From Neolewinella agarilytica (GTDB taxonomy: Bacteria; Bacteroidota; Bacteroidia; Chitinophagales; Saprospiraceae), in the NCBI RefSeq assembly GCF_900110645.1, contig NZ_FOFB01000013.1, positions 1 through 64,000 on the forward strand: a DNA stretch of 64,000 nt. Reading direction: 5' to 3'. Numbering within the stretch: position 1 is the first letter of the stretch; each line of letters opens with the position of its first letter. The notes beneath the pieces were generated by a model, which was given only the letters and a program-made list of their open reading frames with translations, was not told where the DNA came from and made no database searches. The position numbers and the translations under genes were made by a program. Shown piece after piece: positions 1-8,840 of this stretch.

Positions 1-212
1 CTCGCCTACAGTGACTCCATGAGCTGACGCATCAAGGGTCTTGAGTCGTAAAGATAAAAAACATCGCTAAAGCCTAGGATTTAACCATAGCACCTTTTGC
101 CCTTCAAAAGTAGGCCGCCGGCAGGCATGTAAAACGGGAAGCTTAACGGATTATAATGGATCAATCATGATTAGTAATCCAAAATCATAGCGGACCATTA
201 CTTGACAGACCA

Positions 213-1487
213 CTACCCCTCCATCAAAGTCTCCCCAATCTCCGTCCGTGCCGCCTGGGTAGCGGGTAAAACTGCCGCTACAAAGCCAATCAGCAGTGCC
301 CCTACCAGTAACCACCACTCTTCCGGCAGGAAGCGGGCGGGGTCAAGGCTGTAGCGGAAATCATCGCTTACACTGGAAGCGATAAAGTAGAGAATACCGT
401 GGCTCAGCAAAAGGCCAAGAATGTAACCGATGACCGCTACCATCAGACCTTCGACGATGATGAGGGAAAAGAGTTTGCCCCTCCCTGCGCCCATTACCCG
501 TAGCAGGGCTAGTTCATACCGACGGTCCCGCAACGAATTGAAAAGACTAATGAAAATACTCAGGGCCGAGACAATTGTAATGGCCAACACCAGAATGCCC
601 AGAATTCGCTGCCCGGAATCAAATTGCCGGCGGACTTCACTGATTTCATAGGCGGGATTTGCCGCCAGCAAGCCGGTATTTTCGTTGATGTTGCGTGGAA
701 AGTTCAGTGCCTGAAAGCTACTGGGGTTCCGGTAGCGCACCAGAACACTGGTGATTTCCTGATCGTCACCGGCCTCTAACAAGGCCTGAATGTCACGTTT
801 GCCGTGGTTATGGCCAGCGTGGTCTTCGTGATCATGCTCAGCATGGTCTTCGCCCTCGTGTTCGCCATGGGAATGCCAGTAGGTCTGGTTAGTGGTCAGC
901 ACGATTTGATCCATCACCGTGCCGCTGGGTGCAAGAATACCCACGACGGTAAATTCATCATCGTGCTCGATGTTGTCTTCGCCCTCATCAATGATGCCGT
1001 GGTTAGAGCGAAACTTATCCCCAAGCCCTAGTCCGTTCTTCGCAGCGACTTCTGCCCCGACGACCACCTCAAAGTCATCATCCCAGCGCTCACCGCTGGC
1101 CAGGGAGGCTCCGTACCAGTCCAACAATTTAGGAATCGTTCCTACAATCCGGTAGCCCCGGTAGCTATCACCGACAGACAGCGGCACGGCATCTGCCACA
1201 ATCGGGTGCTTGGGGTTGAAGAAGGAACGGACTTCTTTCAGCGTCACGTTGCCGGTTGCGTAACCAACGTGGTACATGCTGTTGAGCGTCAACTCCAAAG
1301 GGCTGCCCTTCGCGCCAACAACCAGGTTAATACCCGCCAGGTTATTATCAAACTGCTCGTCAGCCTGCTGGCGGAGATTCAGCAGCAGAGATATTAATCC
1401 GATACTGAGGGCAAACAGCAGCACACTCAGCAGTGCGCTGAGTGGCTTAAAGGTCAGGTTTTTCCACGCTAGCGAGAGCAGGTTCAT
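213..1487 (-). CDS. FtsX/MacB-like ABC transporter permease with His-rich loop
   Basis: The 424-residue product has the FtsX/MacB permease layout: one N-terminal membrane helix (about residues 17-37), a long periplasmic domain, then three C-terminal helices (about 295-320, 343-368, 388-412). In this family the permease works with a LolD-like ATPase on lipoproteins, peptides or envelope signalling, usually without moving a solute through the membrane. The periplasmic domain holds an unusual acidic, histidine-rich stretch at about residues 204-229, with nine His in HxH and HxxH patterns, which suggests binding of zinc or a similar metal. Its ATG overlaps the stop of the ATPase gene by 4 bp (ATGA at 1484-1487), so the two are translationally coupled. 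Family assignment is firm. The metal link is inference. Confidence 0.88.
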   Translation of the reverse strand: MNLLSLAWKNLTFKPLSALLSVLLFALSIGLISLLLNLRQQADEQFDNNLAGINLVVGAKGSPLELTLNSMYHVGYATGNVTLKEVRSFFNPKHPIVADAVPLSVGDSYRGYRIVGTIPKLLDWYGASLASGERWDDDFEVVVGAEVAAKNGLGLGDKFRSNHGIIDEGEDNIEHDDEFTVVGILAPSGTVMDQIVLTTNQTYWHSHGEHEGEDHAEHDHEDHAGHNHGKRDIQALLEAGDDQEITSVLVRYRNPSSFQALNFPRNINENTGLLAANPAYEISEVRRQFDSGQRILGILVLAITIVSALSIFISLFNSLRDRRYELALLRVMGAGRGKLFSLIIVEGLMVAVIGYILGLLLSHGILYFIASSVSDDFRYSLDPARFLPEEWWLLVGALLIGFVAAVLPATQAARTEIGETLMEG

Positions 1488-2110
1488 AAGCGGGTGTGTT
1501 GATCGATGATGCTCGTCAATCGGTTATCATGGGTAACAATGAGCAAAGTAGCGTTGACAGCAGCGGCGCTTTCCTGTAACAGTTGAATTACCTGCGTAGT
1601 GTTACCATCATCAAGTGCGGAGGTGGGTTCATCGGCCAAAATCACTGCCGGACGATTGATAATGGCCCGGGCAATCGCTGCCCGCTGCTGCTGACCAACG
1701 CTAAGGGCTGAAGGCAATGATTTAATCTTATGGCCTAACTCCAGCCGGTCGAGAATTTCCCGGATGGCAGGTCGGTCAGTGGTCTTACCCGCGAGCCGTT
1801 GGGCGAGCAGGAGGTTTTCCTCGATCGATACCGCTCTGATGAAGTGGGCCGTTTGAAAGACCATGCCCAGATGGCGACCGCGAAAGCGGTCGCGCTGCGG
1901 TCCACTTAGCCCGTTCAGGTCGGTTCCGTTGATCATCACCGTTCCGGTAGCTGGCGTTCTAAGCCCCGCCAACAATTGCAGCAGGGTCGTCTTCCCACTA
2001 CCGGAGTTACCGAGCAGCAAACGGGTTTCACCGGCGGCGCAGTCGATATCGGGGAACGTCAGGCGTTCGCCGCTGGGGTATTGGTAGCTTAGGTTTCTAG
2101 AGCTTAACAT
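1484..2110 (-). CDS. LolD/MacB-type ABC transporter ATP-binding protein
   Basis: This 208-residue ABC ATPase shows a Walker A motif (GNSGSGKTT), a signature motif (LSVGQQQR), a Walker B motif (VILADEPTSALD) and the switch histidine (VTHD). It is of the compact LolD/YbbA/MacB kind that drives FtsX-like permeases. The reading frame continues 28 codons upstream, but the ATG at 2110 gives the family-typical start MLSSRNLSYQYPSG and is preferred. It lies first in a two-gene operon with the permease, overlapping it by 4 bp. It probably hydrolyses ATP on the cytoplasmic side to drive mechanical work by the permease. The substrate cannot be told from sequence. Confidence 0.9.
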   Translation of the reverse strand: MLSSRNLSYQYPSGERLTFPDIDCAAGETRLLLGNSGSGKTTLLQLLAGLRTPATGTVMINGTDLNGLSGPQRDRFRGRHLGMVFQTAHFIRAVSIEENLLLAQRLAGKTTDRPAIREILDRLELGHKIKSLPSALSVGQQQRAAIARAIINRPAVILADEPTSALDDGNTTQVIQLLQESAAAVNATLLIVTHDNRLTSIIDQHTRL

Positions 2111-2489
2111 GGGAGTGCAAGGTAGGCAATGGTGAGGGATGTTTGAAAGTGGAGGGTTAGGAAAAATGAGCCACTGGTTTTCACCCAAGACCATCGGATT
2201 ACATCAAGTAGTGGATCTTTTTACTATTAGGTTAACGGGTAGGAAATGACGTCCAGATCGCTCGAAACAGGTGACGTTGTTGCTTTATATCTGGGGTATT
2301 GACGTCAACTGTTATTCCCTGAATATTGGGAACAACGCAACTTTTTCTGTTTTGAGCCCTTGATTTTGTTAGGTTTGTGCGAATGTAACATTCGCAGGGA
2401 AGTTGATTGAACGTAATGCGGATGTCATACGTTGGGCTCAACAAAATAAATCACGTATGGACAAAAATAATCTGATAATCTTTTAACCT
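2111..2489. other. Intergenic region at the left edge of the AT-rich island
   Basis: No gene is supported in these 379 bases. A 70-codon frame on the minus strand has no recognisable domain. Base composition changes here from the roughly 50% GC of the flanking ABC genes to the AT-rich island that runs to about 5.4 kb. I did not find a tRNA or an obvious attachment-site repeat at this boundary. Confidence 0.5.
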
Positions 2490-3092
2490 ATGAGGTATAG
2501 TGCAGAAGAAACAACAAAGAGAATTGAGACATTTCAGACAGATTTAAAAGCCTTATCTTCGGTAGAGGTAATTAGAAAATACATTACTTTTGGCGAGGTA
2601 GCTGCTTTAGAAGAGCACAACTATTATCAATTAAAATACGAGATATCAGATTTTTTTGAAATTCATCCTTCGCAAGTTCTAATGGTTGGGTCAGGCAAAA
2701 CAGGTTTCTCAATAAGCGAAAAGTTACACGCTAAACCTCCTAAAAAAAGGTATAGACATTTTTCAGAGGAATCTGATTTGGATATGGCTATAGTATCTCA
2801 AGAGCTATTTGATATTATCTGGAAAGAAGTTATTGAATTCTCTGATGACAAAGCACTTTGGCCAAGAAGTGACGACTTCAAAAATTACCTCTTTGAAGGG
2901 TGGATTCGCCCAGATAAGCTTCCACCATCTTTTACCTTCAAGAATGGAAAGGAATGGTGGGAATTTTTTCGTAAACTTACCTCTAAAGGTACTTATGGTC
3001 CGTATAAAATTGCAGCTGGACTCTACAAAAGTTGGTATCATCTTGAGAGGTACCAAGCTGTTACAGTTAACGAATGCAAACAACTATTATGA
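2490..3092 (+). CDS. Nucleotidyltransferase-like protein of unknown role
   Basis: This 200-residue product is not a family I can name with certainty. It contains MVGSGKTGFS (residues 65-74) followed about 20 residues later by ESDLDMAIV (94-102). A Gly-Ser pair followed by an SDLD-type acidic pair is the active-site pattern of the polymerase-beta nucleotidyltransferase fold, here with a longer insertion than usual. The C-terminal half is rich in Trp and Lys. Its stop overlaps the start of the downstream DUF262 gene in an ATGA, so the two are probably made together and may act as a pair. Codon use and composition are AT-rich, unlike the neighbours, which points to transfer. Function is inference: nucleotide transfer within a defence or stress module is one option. 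Confidence 0.7.
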   Translation: MRYSAEETTKRIETFQTDLKALSSVEVIRKYITFGEVAALEEHNYYQLKYEISDFFEIHPSQVLMVGSGKTGFSISEKLHAKPPKKRYRHFSEESDLDMAIVSQELFDIIWKEVIEFSDDKALWPRSDDFKNYLFEGWIRPDKLPPSFTFKNGKEWWEFFRKLTSKGTYGPYKIAAGLYKSWYHLERYQAVTVNECKQLL

Positions 3093-4114
3093 AAACTACT
3101 GCTACCAACACCAAAATAAGAAAGATTGTCTCAGACTTAAGGTCTGAGAAACTAATTCCCAGACCTGACTTCCAGCGAAGACTTGTATGGTCAAATAAAC
3201 ATAAAAATGCTTTTATAAAAACAGTGCTAGAGAATTTACCCTTTCCAGAAGTTTATATAGCTGCTGGCGAAGTTGACCTAGCAACAGGGGAGGGTAAGGA
3301 GATACTTGTGGATGGTCAGCAAAGGTTGACTACACTTTACCATTATTTTATTGGTTCCAAGATTATTAGATTATCTAAAGATGTTCCAGCGTATGAAGAT
3401 CTAGATAATGACGCTAAAAAGCAATTTTTAGAATATGATGTCGTAGTTAGAGATTTGGGAGCAGTTCCTATTGACGAAATCAAGGAGATTTTTTTGAGAA
3501 TAAATAGCACTAGCTATTCTCTTAATCCAATGGAAATAAATAATGCAAGATATGATGGTGAAATAAAGCAATTCGCAGATAGCTTGGCTGCATTTGATTT
3601 CTTCGAAAAGCATAACGTGTTTAGTGGTAACGACTTGAGAAGAATGAATGATGTTAGGTTTATATTATCAGTTGTTGTCACAATGATGTCCACATATTTT
3701 CACCGCGAAAGTGAAATAGAAAAATATTTAGAAAGATATAATGACGAGTTCGATTATGCTGATGAAATTAGGGCTGGTTTTATCGGGACACTAGATATCA
3801 TTGAGGGGTTCGACTTCCCGGGTGGCTATCGGGTTTGGAATAAAGCCGATTTGTTTACGTTGATTGTGGAGTTGCATAGAACAGTCATCAAGGAAAGCAT
3901 GAGTTTAGACTATACAGTGTTGAAACATATGTTGACAGAGTTCTACGACGAGGTTGACAGATATAACAAAGAAGGAAATGAAGATGTCACGTCGGCGAAT
4001 GTCATCTTATACCATTCTGCAGTATTACGAGGCACTAATGATAAAAGTAATCGATTGGCAAGAGGAAAAGTGATTTACAATCTGATTATTGGATGTATGA
4101 AAATGCTAAACTGA
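3089..4114 (+). CDS. DUF262 domain protein (GmrS-like N-terminal domain, no HNH part)
   Basis: The 341-residue product carries the hallmarks of DUF262, a ParB/sulfiredoxin-like fold found in type IV restriction enzymes of the GmrSD kind: PRPDFQRRLVW (about 25-35), VDGQQRLTTLYHYF (74-87), and FLRINSTSY followed by NPMEINNARY. Known DUF262 enzymes use the DGQQR region for nucleotide binding and hydrolysis. The protein ends where the DUF1524/HNH nuclease half would begin in GmrSD, so no nuclease domain is visible. The ATG at 3089 overlaps the upstream stop (ATGA); an in-frame ATG at 3074 is an alternative. Together with the nucleotidyltransferase-like neighbour it may be an anti-phage or regulatory pair. 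That role is inference. Confidence 0.82.
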   Translation: MKTTATNTKIRKIVSDLRSEKLIPRPDFQRRLVWSNKHKNAFIKTVLENLPFPEVYIAAGEVDLATGEGKEILVDGQQRLTTLYHYFIGSKIIRLSKDVPAYEDLDNDAKKQFLEYDVVVRDLGAVPIDEIKEIFLRINSTSYSLNPMEINNARYDGEIKQFADSLAAFDFFEKHNVFSGNDLRRMNDVRFILSVVVTMMSTYFHRESEIEKYLERYNDEFDYADEIRAGFIGTLDIIEGFDFPGGYRVWNKADLFTLIVELHRTVIKESMSLDYTVLKHMLTEFYDEVDRYNKEGNEDVTSANVILYHSAVLRGTNDKSNRLARGKVIYNLIIGCMKMLN

Positions 4115-4228
4115 ACGCGCCGAACAACGCAGCCAACGTCAACCCTCATATCGTCGGGCTGTGTGGCAGCGAACCGGTCTACGTAACAGAGTGCAAAGGA
4201 TAAATACATTAGATGTTTAGATTCTGCT

Positions 4229-5014
4229 GTGCTAAATATGTATATTTACGAAAAAATGGAGATCAGAAAGTCTTTGCCTATCAAGCATTCTTTGCTTATA
4301 GATGTAGATGGATTATCACGACTTGTAAAATATTTACATGGAAAATTTAAGAAAGTTTCCCTAATAGCAAGGTGTAATGATGATACTAGGCTAGAGTTTC
4401 AATCTCTTGCTGAGTTGGTAGATTATGAGAACCCTACTCACCGAAGGATAAATGCAATAAGAATAGTTTGCAACAAAGACGATGTGTATACATCTACCTT
4501 TGGAGATGTTGAAATTACTTTGGGTGATTACTTAACACAATGGACTGGAATTATCGAATATAGGCTTGAAGACTATCAATTTTTTTTAGAACTAGAAAAG
4601 GAGATTAGTGCAAGAATCAAGCAGTTTAAACCATGGTATTCACTGTTTACAAGCTTAGATTTTACCACTGTAATTTTCGCTTCATTGATAGGATTGTTCA
4701 TCTTGGGGACTTTTTATGGCGGATATCTTGAATACATTGGTAAGTTTCCCGAATCTACAACTAACGATGATAATAGCCCTGATATGTTGTTCTGGTCAGG
4801 ATTCATTATCGTATTTGGCGCCTCGATTCTTTTAGGATATTTATTGAATAGGATAAATAAATACCTTTTTCCAGAATTTACTTTTTTATTAGGACAGAGT
4901 AATGAGACTAGTAGTATAAAGTTTGCAGCTCTAAGATTTATATTTATCGGCGTAATTTTAGCTATCATTATAAATGTGTTAAGTAGCTTTATATACGATA
5001 TGGTGAAATCGTAG
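4229..5014 (+). CDS. Hypothetical membrane protein with three C-terminal helices
   Basis: I do not recognise this 261-residue protein. The first 130 residues are soluble and charged. They are followed by three hydrophobic segments at about residues 145-170, 187-210 and 230-254, so it is likely an inner-membrane protein with an N-terminal cytoplasmic sensor or effector part. The frame opens with a GTG at 4229. In-frame ATGs at 4238 and 4256 are alternatives, and 4256 (MEIRKSLPIK) looks most natural. It lies 114 bp after the DUF262 gene and shares its AT-rich composition, so it is probably part of the same acquired island. Soluble-plus-membrane proteins are common in defence islands as membrane effectors, but nothing here proves that. 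Confidence 0.65.
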   Translation: MLNMYIYEKMEIRKSLPIKHSLLIDVDGLSRLVKYLHGKFKKVSLIARCNDDTRLEFQSLAELVDYENPTHRRINAIRIVCNKDDVYTSTFGDVEITLGDYLTQWTGIIEYRLEDYQFFLELEKEISARIKQFKPWYSLFTSLDFTTVIFASLIGLFILGTFYGGYLEYIGKFPESTTNDDNSPDMLFWSGFIIVFGASILLGYLLNRINKYLFPEFTFLLGQSNETSSIKFAALRFIFIGVILAIIINVLSSFIYDMVKS

Positions 5015-5067
5015 ATTTCTGGTTTACTAAATTTATAATTAGTATTTTTGAAAAAATAAATCTTACA

Positions 5068-5343
5068 ATGAATAGCGAGAAAAGTAAGAAGACATTAGAT
5101 CAAAGAATTGATAAAATCAAATCTGAATTGATTGGGTTAGAACATACACACATAGGTATTGTAAAGAATATTCTGAAGTTTGGGCTGAATTTAGAAAATC
5201 CAGAAAAGCAAAAGGAAGCTTGACTGTTTTTATTAAATTTTATATTCCGAAGACAAGCCACGGTATTTGTAATCGCTATTTTTTCGGGCCTAACTGCTTT
5301 ATTTAGTGTGTACTTAGCGTCTAGAGCAAACTCAATTATTTAA
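5068..5343 (+). pseudogene. Small membrane protein ORF interrupted by an in-frame TGA
   Basis: An ATG at 5068 opens a 51-codon frame (MNSEKSKKTLDQRIDKIKSE onward, coiled-coil-like) that ends at TGA 5221-5223. The same frame continues without further stops to TAA at 5341-5343 and encodes a clear membrane helix (TVFVIAIFSGLTALFSVYL). Read through the TGA, the product would be about 91 residues with a charged N-terminal helix and a C-terminal membrane anchor. The most likely readings are a nonsense mutation of a Trp codon (TGG to TGA), a sequence error, or two small ORFs. The first 51 codons could still be expressed alone. It is at the right end of the AT-rich island. Confidence 0.45.
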
Positions 5344-5519
5344 GATCAGAACAGTAGAAAAGTCCAATTGATAAGGGGGCAAACCAACCACCCGCATGTT
5401 TGGTAGTTGTACGCTTCCCAACCCAACCTACCACCATTTATCAGAAAGTAACCCTTAAATTGATCCCTTGCCGACAAACTCAAACGCGTATCTTCACGCC
5501 CAACCACCCAATCATCGCC

Positions 5520-6332
5520 GTGCGCTCACTTCTCCTTCTTCCTTTTCTTCTTCTCTTTTTCCTGCCTACGATTAGTGCCCAGGACGGTCTTTTCCCGGCT
5601 TTTGACATTCGCGCCAGGCTTTTAGGAGGTACCGGACTAACCGGAGAAGGAATTGATGCGCTATGGACCAACCCCGCCGGCCTTGCCCATACGGGAGATG
5701 AGCTGGAAGGAGCCGCCTTTGCCGAACAGCGCTTCGGCCTCAGTGAACTAACGACGGCCAACATCGGCGCTGCCTACAAAACCGGCCTTGGAGGCTTTGG
5801 CCTCCAACTGGCCAGTTTTGGCTTTGACAGCTACCGGGAGACCCGTATCGGCCTGGCCTACGGCCGTAAACTATCTGAAAAATTCAGCATCGGTGCAGAT
5901 TTTTCCGGCTTCGCCGTCAGTACCGAAGGCTATGAGAGTACCTTCAACCTAACCTTTGGGCTCGGGATGCAGCTGGAGATCATTCCCGAATTGCACGTTG
6001 GCGCAAGAATATTCTCACCCTTACGCATCGAACGTTTCCCGGATGAATACCTTCCACAACTGCTGGCCCTGGGCCTGAGCTATCAACCGAGTAACAAGGT
6101 GATCCTCTCCGCAGAAATCCATCAGGATGCCGAGAACCCGGCCCGCTTCCGCGGCGGTCTTGAATACCTGCCTGCAGAGGAACTCAGCATCCGACTCGGC
6201 GTCGCTACGGAAAATACAGAATTATCCTTCGGGCTTGGCTATGAAGTCATTGATCGGCTGGAGCTTAGCGCAGGCGCCGTATGGCACGAAGTGCTGGGCG
6301 TCTGGCCCGGGGTTGGCCTCAGATGGCGGTAG
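5520..6332 (+). CDS. PorV/PorQ-like outer membrane beta-barrel protein
   Basis: From the GTG at 5520 the product is 270 residues and begins with a clean signal peptide (RSLLLLPFLLLFFLPTISAQ) cut after SAQ. A longer frame from 5400 would bury the signal behind 40 residues and is less likely. The mature part has the features of FadL-like PorV/PorQ proteins: an early NPAGLA segment (WTNPAGLAHTG) and repeated short amphipathic strands rich in Gly and aromatic residues, ending in an aromatic-rich strand. It should form an outer-membrane barrel. PorV proteins shuttle type IX secretion cargo, but many paralogues have no known role. It ends 14 bp inside the 3' end of the convergent PLP enzyme gene. 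Confidence 0.7.
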   Translation: MRSLLLLPFLLLFFLPTISAQDGLFPAFDIRARLLGGTGLTGEGIDALWTNPAGLAHTGDELEGAAFAEQRFGLSELTTANIGAAYKTGLGGFGLQLASFGFDSYRETRIGLAYGRKLSEKFSIGADFSGFAVSTEGYESTFNLTFGLGMQLEIIPELHVGARIFSPLRIERFPDEYLPQLLALGLSYQPSNKVILSAEIHQDAENPARFRGGLEYLPAEELSIRLGVATENTELSFGLGYEVIDRLELSAGAVWHEVLGVWPGVGLRWR

Positions 6333-8193
6333 TAACAAACTGCAAAAACACCTCCTTATGCCGGTCGAGGTCCATGTCCGGTGACAAGGCTACCCGAACG
6401 ATATAATCCTTATCGCCTTCTTTCGTGGTTCCCTGCGTTGAGGTGGCAGGCACCGTCCAGTAACACCCCTTCAGCTGACCGTAGCTTACACAGTATTTGC
6501 TTTCGTCAGGGATTTCGGTAATCATCCGATTGATTAACTTGAGGTTCAGAGCTCTTTTGTAGGCCTCTTTTTCTTCCGGAGTATTCCCTTTCGTGGGTAG
6601 TCCCAACGAAAACACAGAGGGCGTAAACCCTTGGGCAGCCAACTCTTCGGAGACGAAGTTTATTTGGGCTTCAGGCAGTACCTCCCCGACAAAATTCACG
6701 AACTCACGCGTGTTCGTATAGGCAGCCATAATGCGCTGATTCATGGAAGGCAACTGCCTGGCCAGTATTTCCACCTGATGAGCCGTAGCCTCATTGTCGC
6801 AGAGAATTAAATGGGCTTCAACTTTTTCCATCAGGCTTTCCGCCAGCTTATTCCCTACACAGTAACCAGCCGTACACAGCCCACCACTTGGAAATTTAGA
6901 CCCACTGGAATAGGATATGGTTCTGACCGTTGACAGTACTTCGCCTTCGCCTAAGAAATGCACATTGGGGCAAAAGGTCTGGTCCAGAATAAATACCGGA
7001 TCGACGGCAATTCCGCCGTTCGGCGTTGTACGTTTTTTCTCCAACGCTTCCTGCAGTTTAATCAGGTCGGGCACTTCCACCCTTGGATTCGTTGGAATCT
7101 CAGCAATAATGTAGGGTACCGCATCTTGTTTAGCGACTTCTGCCAAAACCTTTTCTACGCCCTGCACCATATCGTTACCTCCATCCACCGGCAGATCCAA
7201 CACCTCAACCTTATCGAGGCAGGCGGCTACGCGCCTTGCCTGATCGTTGGTTCCTCCGTAACAGTTTGGCGGGACAATAATTTTAATGTCTTTCCCGGGA
7301 TGATTTTCCAAAGCATGGTCAATCAATCCCATCATGATGGCATACTGCACGGAGAGACCGCTGGAGCCCAGCAAAGCTCTTGTTTCTGTGCCAGTGATTT
7401 CCTTGAGCGCATCAATCACAACGGCCTTATTTACCTCAACGTCCCCCCCCTGAGGGCCTGAGAGTTCTCCCGTAAGCACTCGCAAAGCCGCCAGGCAATT
7501 GGCTGGCGTCATCGCAATGGTCTCTCGCCTCCGTACGTGTTGAATATCGGAAACATAGCCCTTGTTTTGCGCTCCGTTGATTAGCAAGACGCTACCAAAT
7601 TGAGCATGCGTGCTCAGGAAGAAGTCAATACCTGACGAAAGCTTAACGGTAAAAATATCCTCCTGCGGAGCAACAAAAATGGTACTGCCATCAAATGCGG
7701 GAATATCTTCCACTCCTCTGACCTCCTTCAAATCGAAGGTATAGCCATAGACCCGTCGGATCATTTCGGCATTAAAAGAAGATGGCAATTTACCCGTATA
7801 CAGAATCCGGGTTTTCTTCTTCTCGAATAAGTTCTTGCGCAAGACTGCCAGTATTGGAGTCACCTTAGAGGAAAAACTGATTACGCTTTTTGCCTCTAGA
7901 TCATTAACACCAGCAACCACCCATTCCAACAAACAGGACAAGGGGTGGCCTAAGCGAATATAATCGTAGGCCGTAGGCAGTTCATTCAGGGCAGTTTTAT
8001 CAGTAACGTTATTTCTGTACAAAACCTCCAATTGTTCCAAAAACTGGCTTTTGGCCTGCTCCTCGTTGTAAATATCCAGGCGGTGGGTGGTTAAATTCAG
8101 CCAGTCAGCCGGCATATTTTCCAACACCTTCTCAACGTAACTAATCATTGTATTCCCGTTCAGGGTAGCTGAACGCTCAAAAGCTGTATGCAT
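6319..8193 (-). CDS. PLP-dependent Cys/Met-metabolism-type enzyme
   Basis: This 624-residue protein has a C-terminal fold-type I pyridoxal-phosphate domain. A central region with GSSGLSVQYAIMMG contacts the cofactor phosphate. The aspartate that pairs with the pyridine nitrogen is probably in FILDQTF, and the Schiff-base lysine is in SYSSGSKFPSGGL. It resembles cystathionine gamma-synthase/lyase-type enzymes but is longer, because of about 200 extra N-terminal residues of unclear function. It probably acts in sulfur amino acid metabolism in the cytoplasm; the exact reaction is not determined. The start may be the ATG at 8148 (MISYVEKVLENMP) instead of 8193. Its 3' end overlaps the convergent outer-membrane protein gene by 14 bp. 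Confidence 0.78.
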   Translation of the reverse strand: MHTAFERSATLNGNTMISYVEKVLENMPADWLNLTTHRLDIYNEEQAKSQFLEQLEVLYRNNVTDKTALNELPTAYDYIRLGHPLSCLLEWVVAGVNDLEAKSVISFSSKVTPILAVLRKNLFEKKKTRILYTGKLPSSFNAEMIRRVYGYTFDLKEVRGVEDIPAFDGSTIFVAPQEDIFTVKLSSGIDFFLSTHAQFGSVLLINGAQNKGYVSDIQHVRRRETIAMTPANCLAALRVLTGELSGPQGGDVEVNKAVVIDALKEITGTETRALLGSSGLSVQYAIMMGLIDHALENHPGKDIKIIVPPNCYGGTNDQARRVAACLDKVEVLDLPVDGGNDMVQGVEKVLAEVAKQDAVPYIIAEIPTNPRVEVPDLIKLQEALEKKRTTPNGGIAVDPVFILDQTFCPNVHFLGEGEVLSTVRTISYSSGSKFPSGGLCTAGYCVGNKLAESLMEKVEAHLILCDNEATAHQVEILARQLPSMNQRIMAAYTNTREFVNFVGEVLPEAQINFVSEELAAQGFTPSVFSLGLPTKGNTPEEKEAYKRALNLKLINRMITEIPDESKYCVSYGQLKGCYWTVPATSTQGTTKEGDKDYIVRVALSPDMDLDRHKEVFLQFVTTAI

Positions 8194-8321
8194 GTACTTA
8201 TTCGATTTATCTCCGGATGAACGGAAGACACTTTACAAAATTAACTTCAACGGTTTATGAAGGTTTCCGCTTTACCTGACCGGCAAAAATCAGATGGTAT
8301 CAGGGAGCTGAAACACGACCA

Positions 8322-8840
8322 TTAGCCAAAACCAATCCCTTTCTTTGAGGTAGCCTTCGCCCGGTAGAGCTCCGCCATACGAAGCGCGGTGACGGCCGCT
8401 TCCACGCCCTTATTTCCGTGCTTACCGCCGGCACGGTCAAGCGCCTGCTGGTGCGTATTCGGCGTGAGCACCCCAAAAATAAAGGGTCGCCCGGTGGCGA
8501 TGCTGAGGTTTACGAGACCCTGAGCGACGGCATTATTGATGTATTCATCGTGTTGGGTTTCTCCTTTGATGACACAGCCGATACAGATTACAACGTCGGG
8601 GTTTTCCCGGCCGGCAATGATGCGCCCTGCGGCGGGTAACTCAAAGGTGCCGGGGACCTGAACAACGTGTATTTTTTCTTCGGAGGCGCCATGCTTCTGC
8701 AAGGTTTCCAAACAGCCTTCGTAGAGGGCATGGGTAATATCCCGATTCCAGTCGGCCACGACGATGGCGAATGTCATTTCACTGGCATCAGGGATGTTGC
8801 TGTCGTCGTAGGTACTCAGGTTCTTAAGGGCAGAGGCCAT
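8322..8840 (-). CDS. ribH: 6,7-dimethyl-8-ribityllumazine synthase
   Basis: The product condenses 5-amino-6-ribitylaminouracil with 3,4-dihydroxy-2-butanone 4-phosphate, the penultimate step of riboflavin synthesis. Family motifs are clear: VADWNRDIT near the N-terminus, VPGTFELP (phosphate and substrate site), and CVIKGETQHDEYINNAVAQG with the catalytic histidine. At 172 residues from the ATG at 8840 it is of normal length. The frame extends 19 codons further upstream without homology to the family, so 8840 is preferred. It is not next to other rib genes, as is common in Bacteroidota. Lumazine synthases form pentamers or 60-subunit capsids in the cytoplasm. Confidence 0.95.
   Translation of the reverse strand: MASALKNLSTYDDSNIPDASEMTFAIVVADWNRDITHALYEGCLETLQKHGASEEKIHVVQVPGTFELPAAGRIIAGRENPDVVICIGCVIKGETQHDEYINNAVAQGLVNLSIATGRPFIFGVLTPNTHQQALDRAGGKHGNKGVEAAVTALRMAELYRAKATSKKGIGFG

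Noticed and set aside
1-212. Possible 3' end of a gene at the left edge (frame ending in TGA at 25-27)
   Set aside because: Only eight codons are visible, too few to support a gene.
2232-2444. 70-codon minus-strand frame left of the AT-rich island
   Set aside because: No domain, no usable start context and odd composition.
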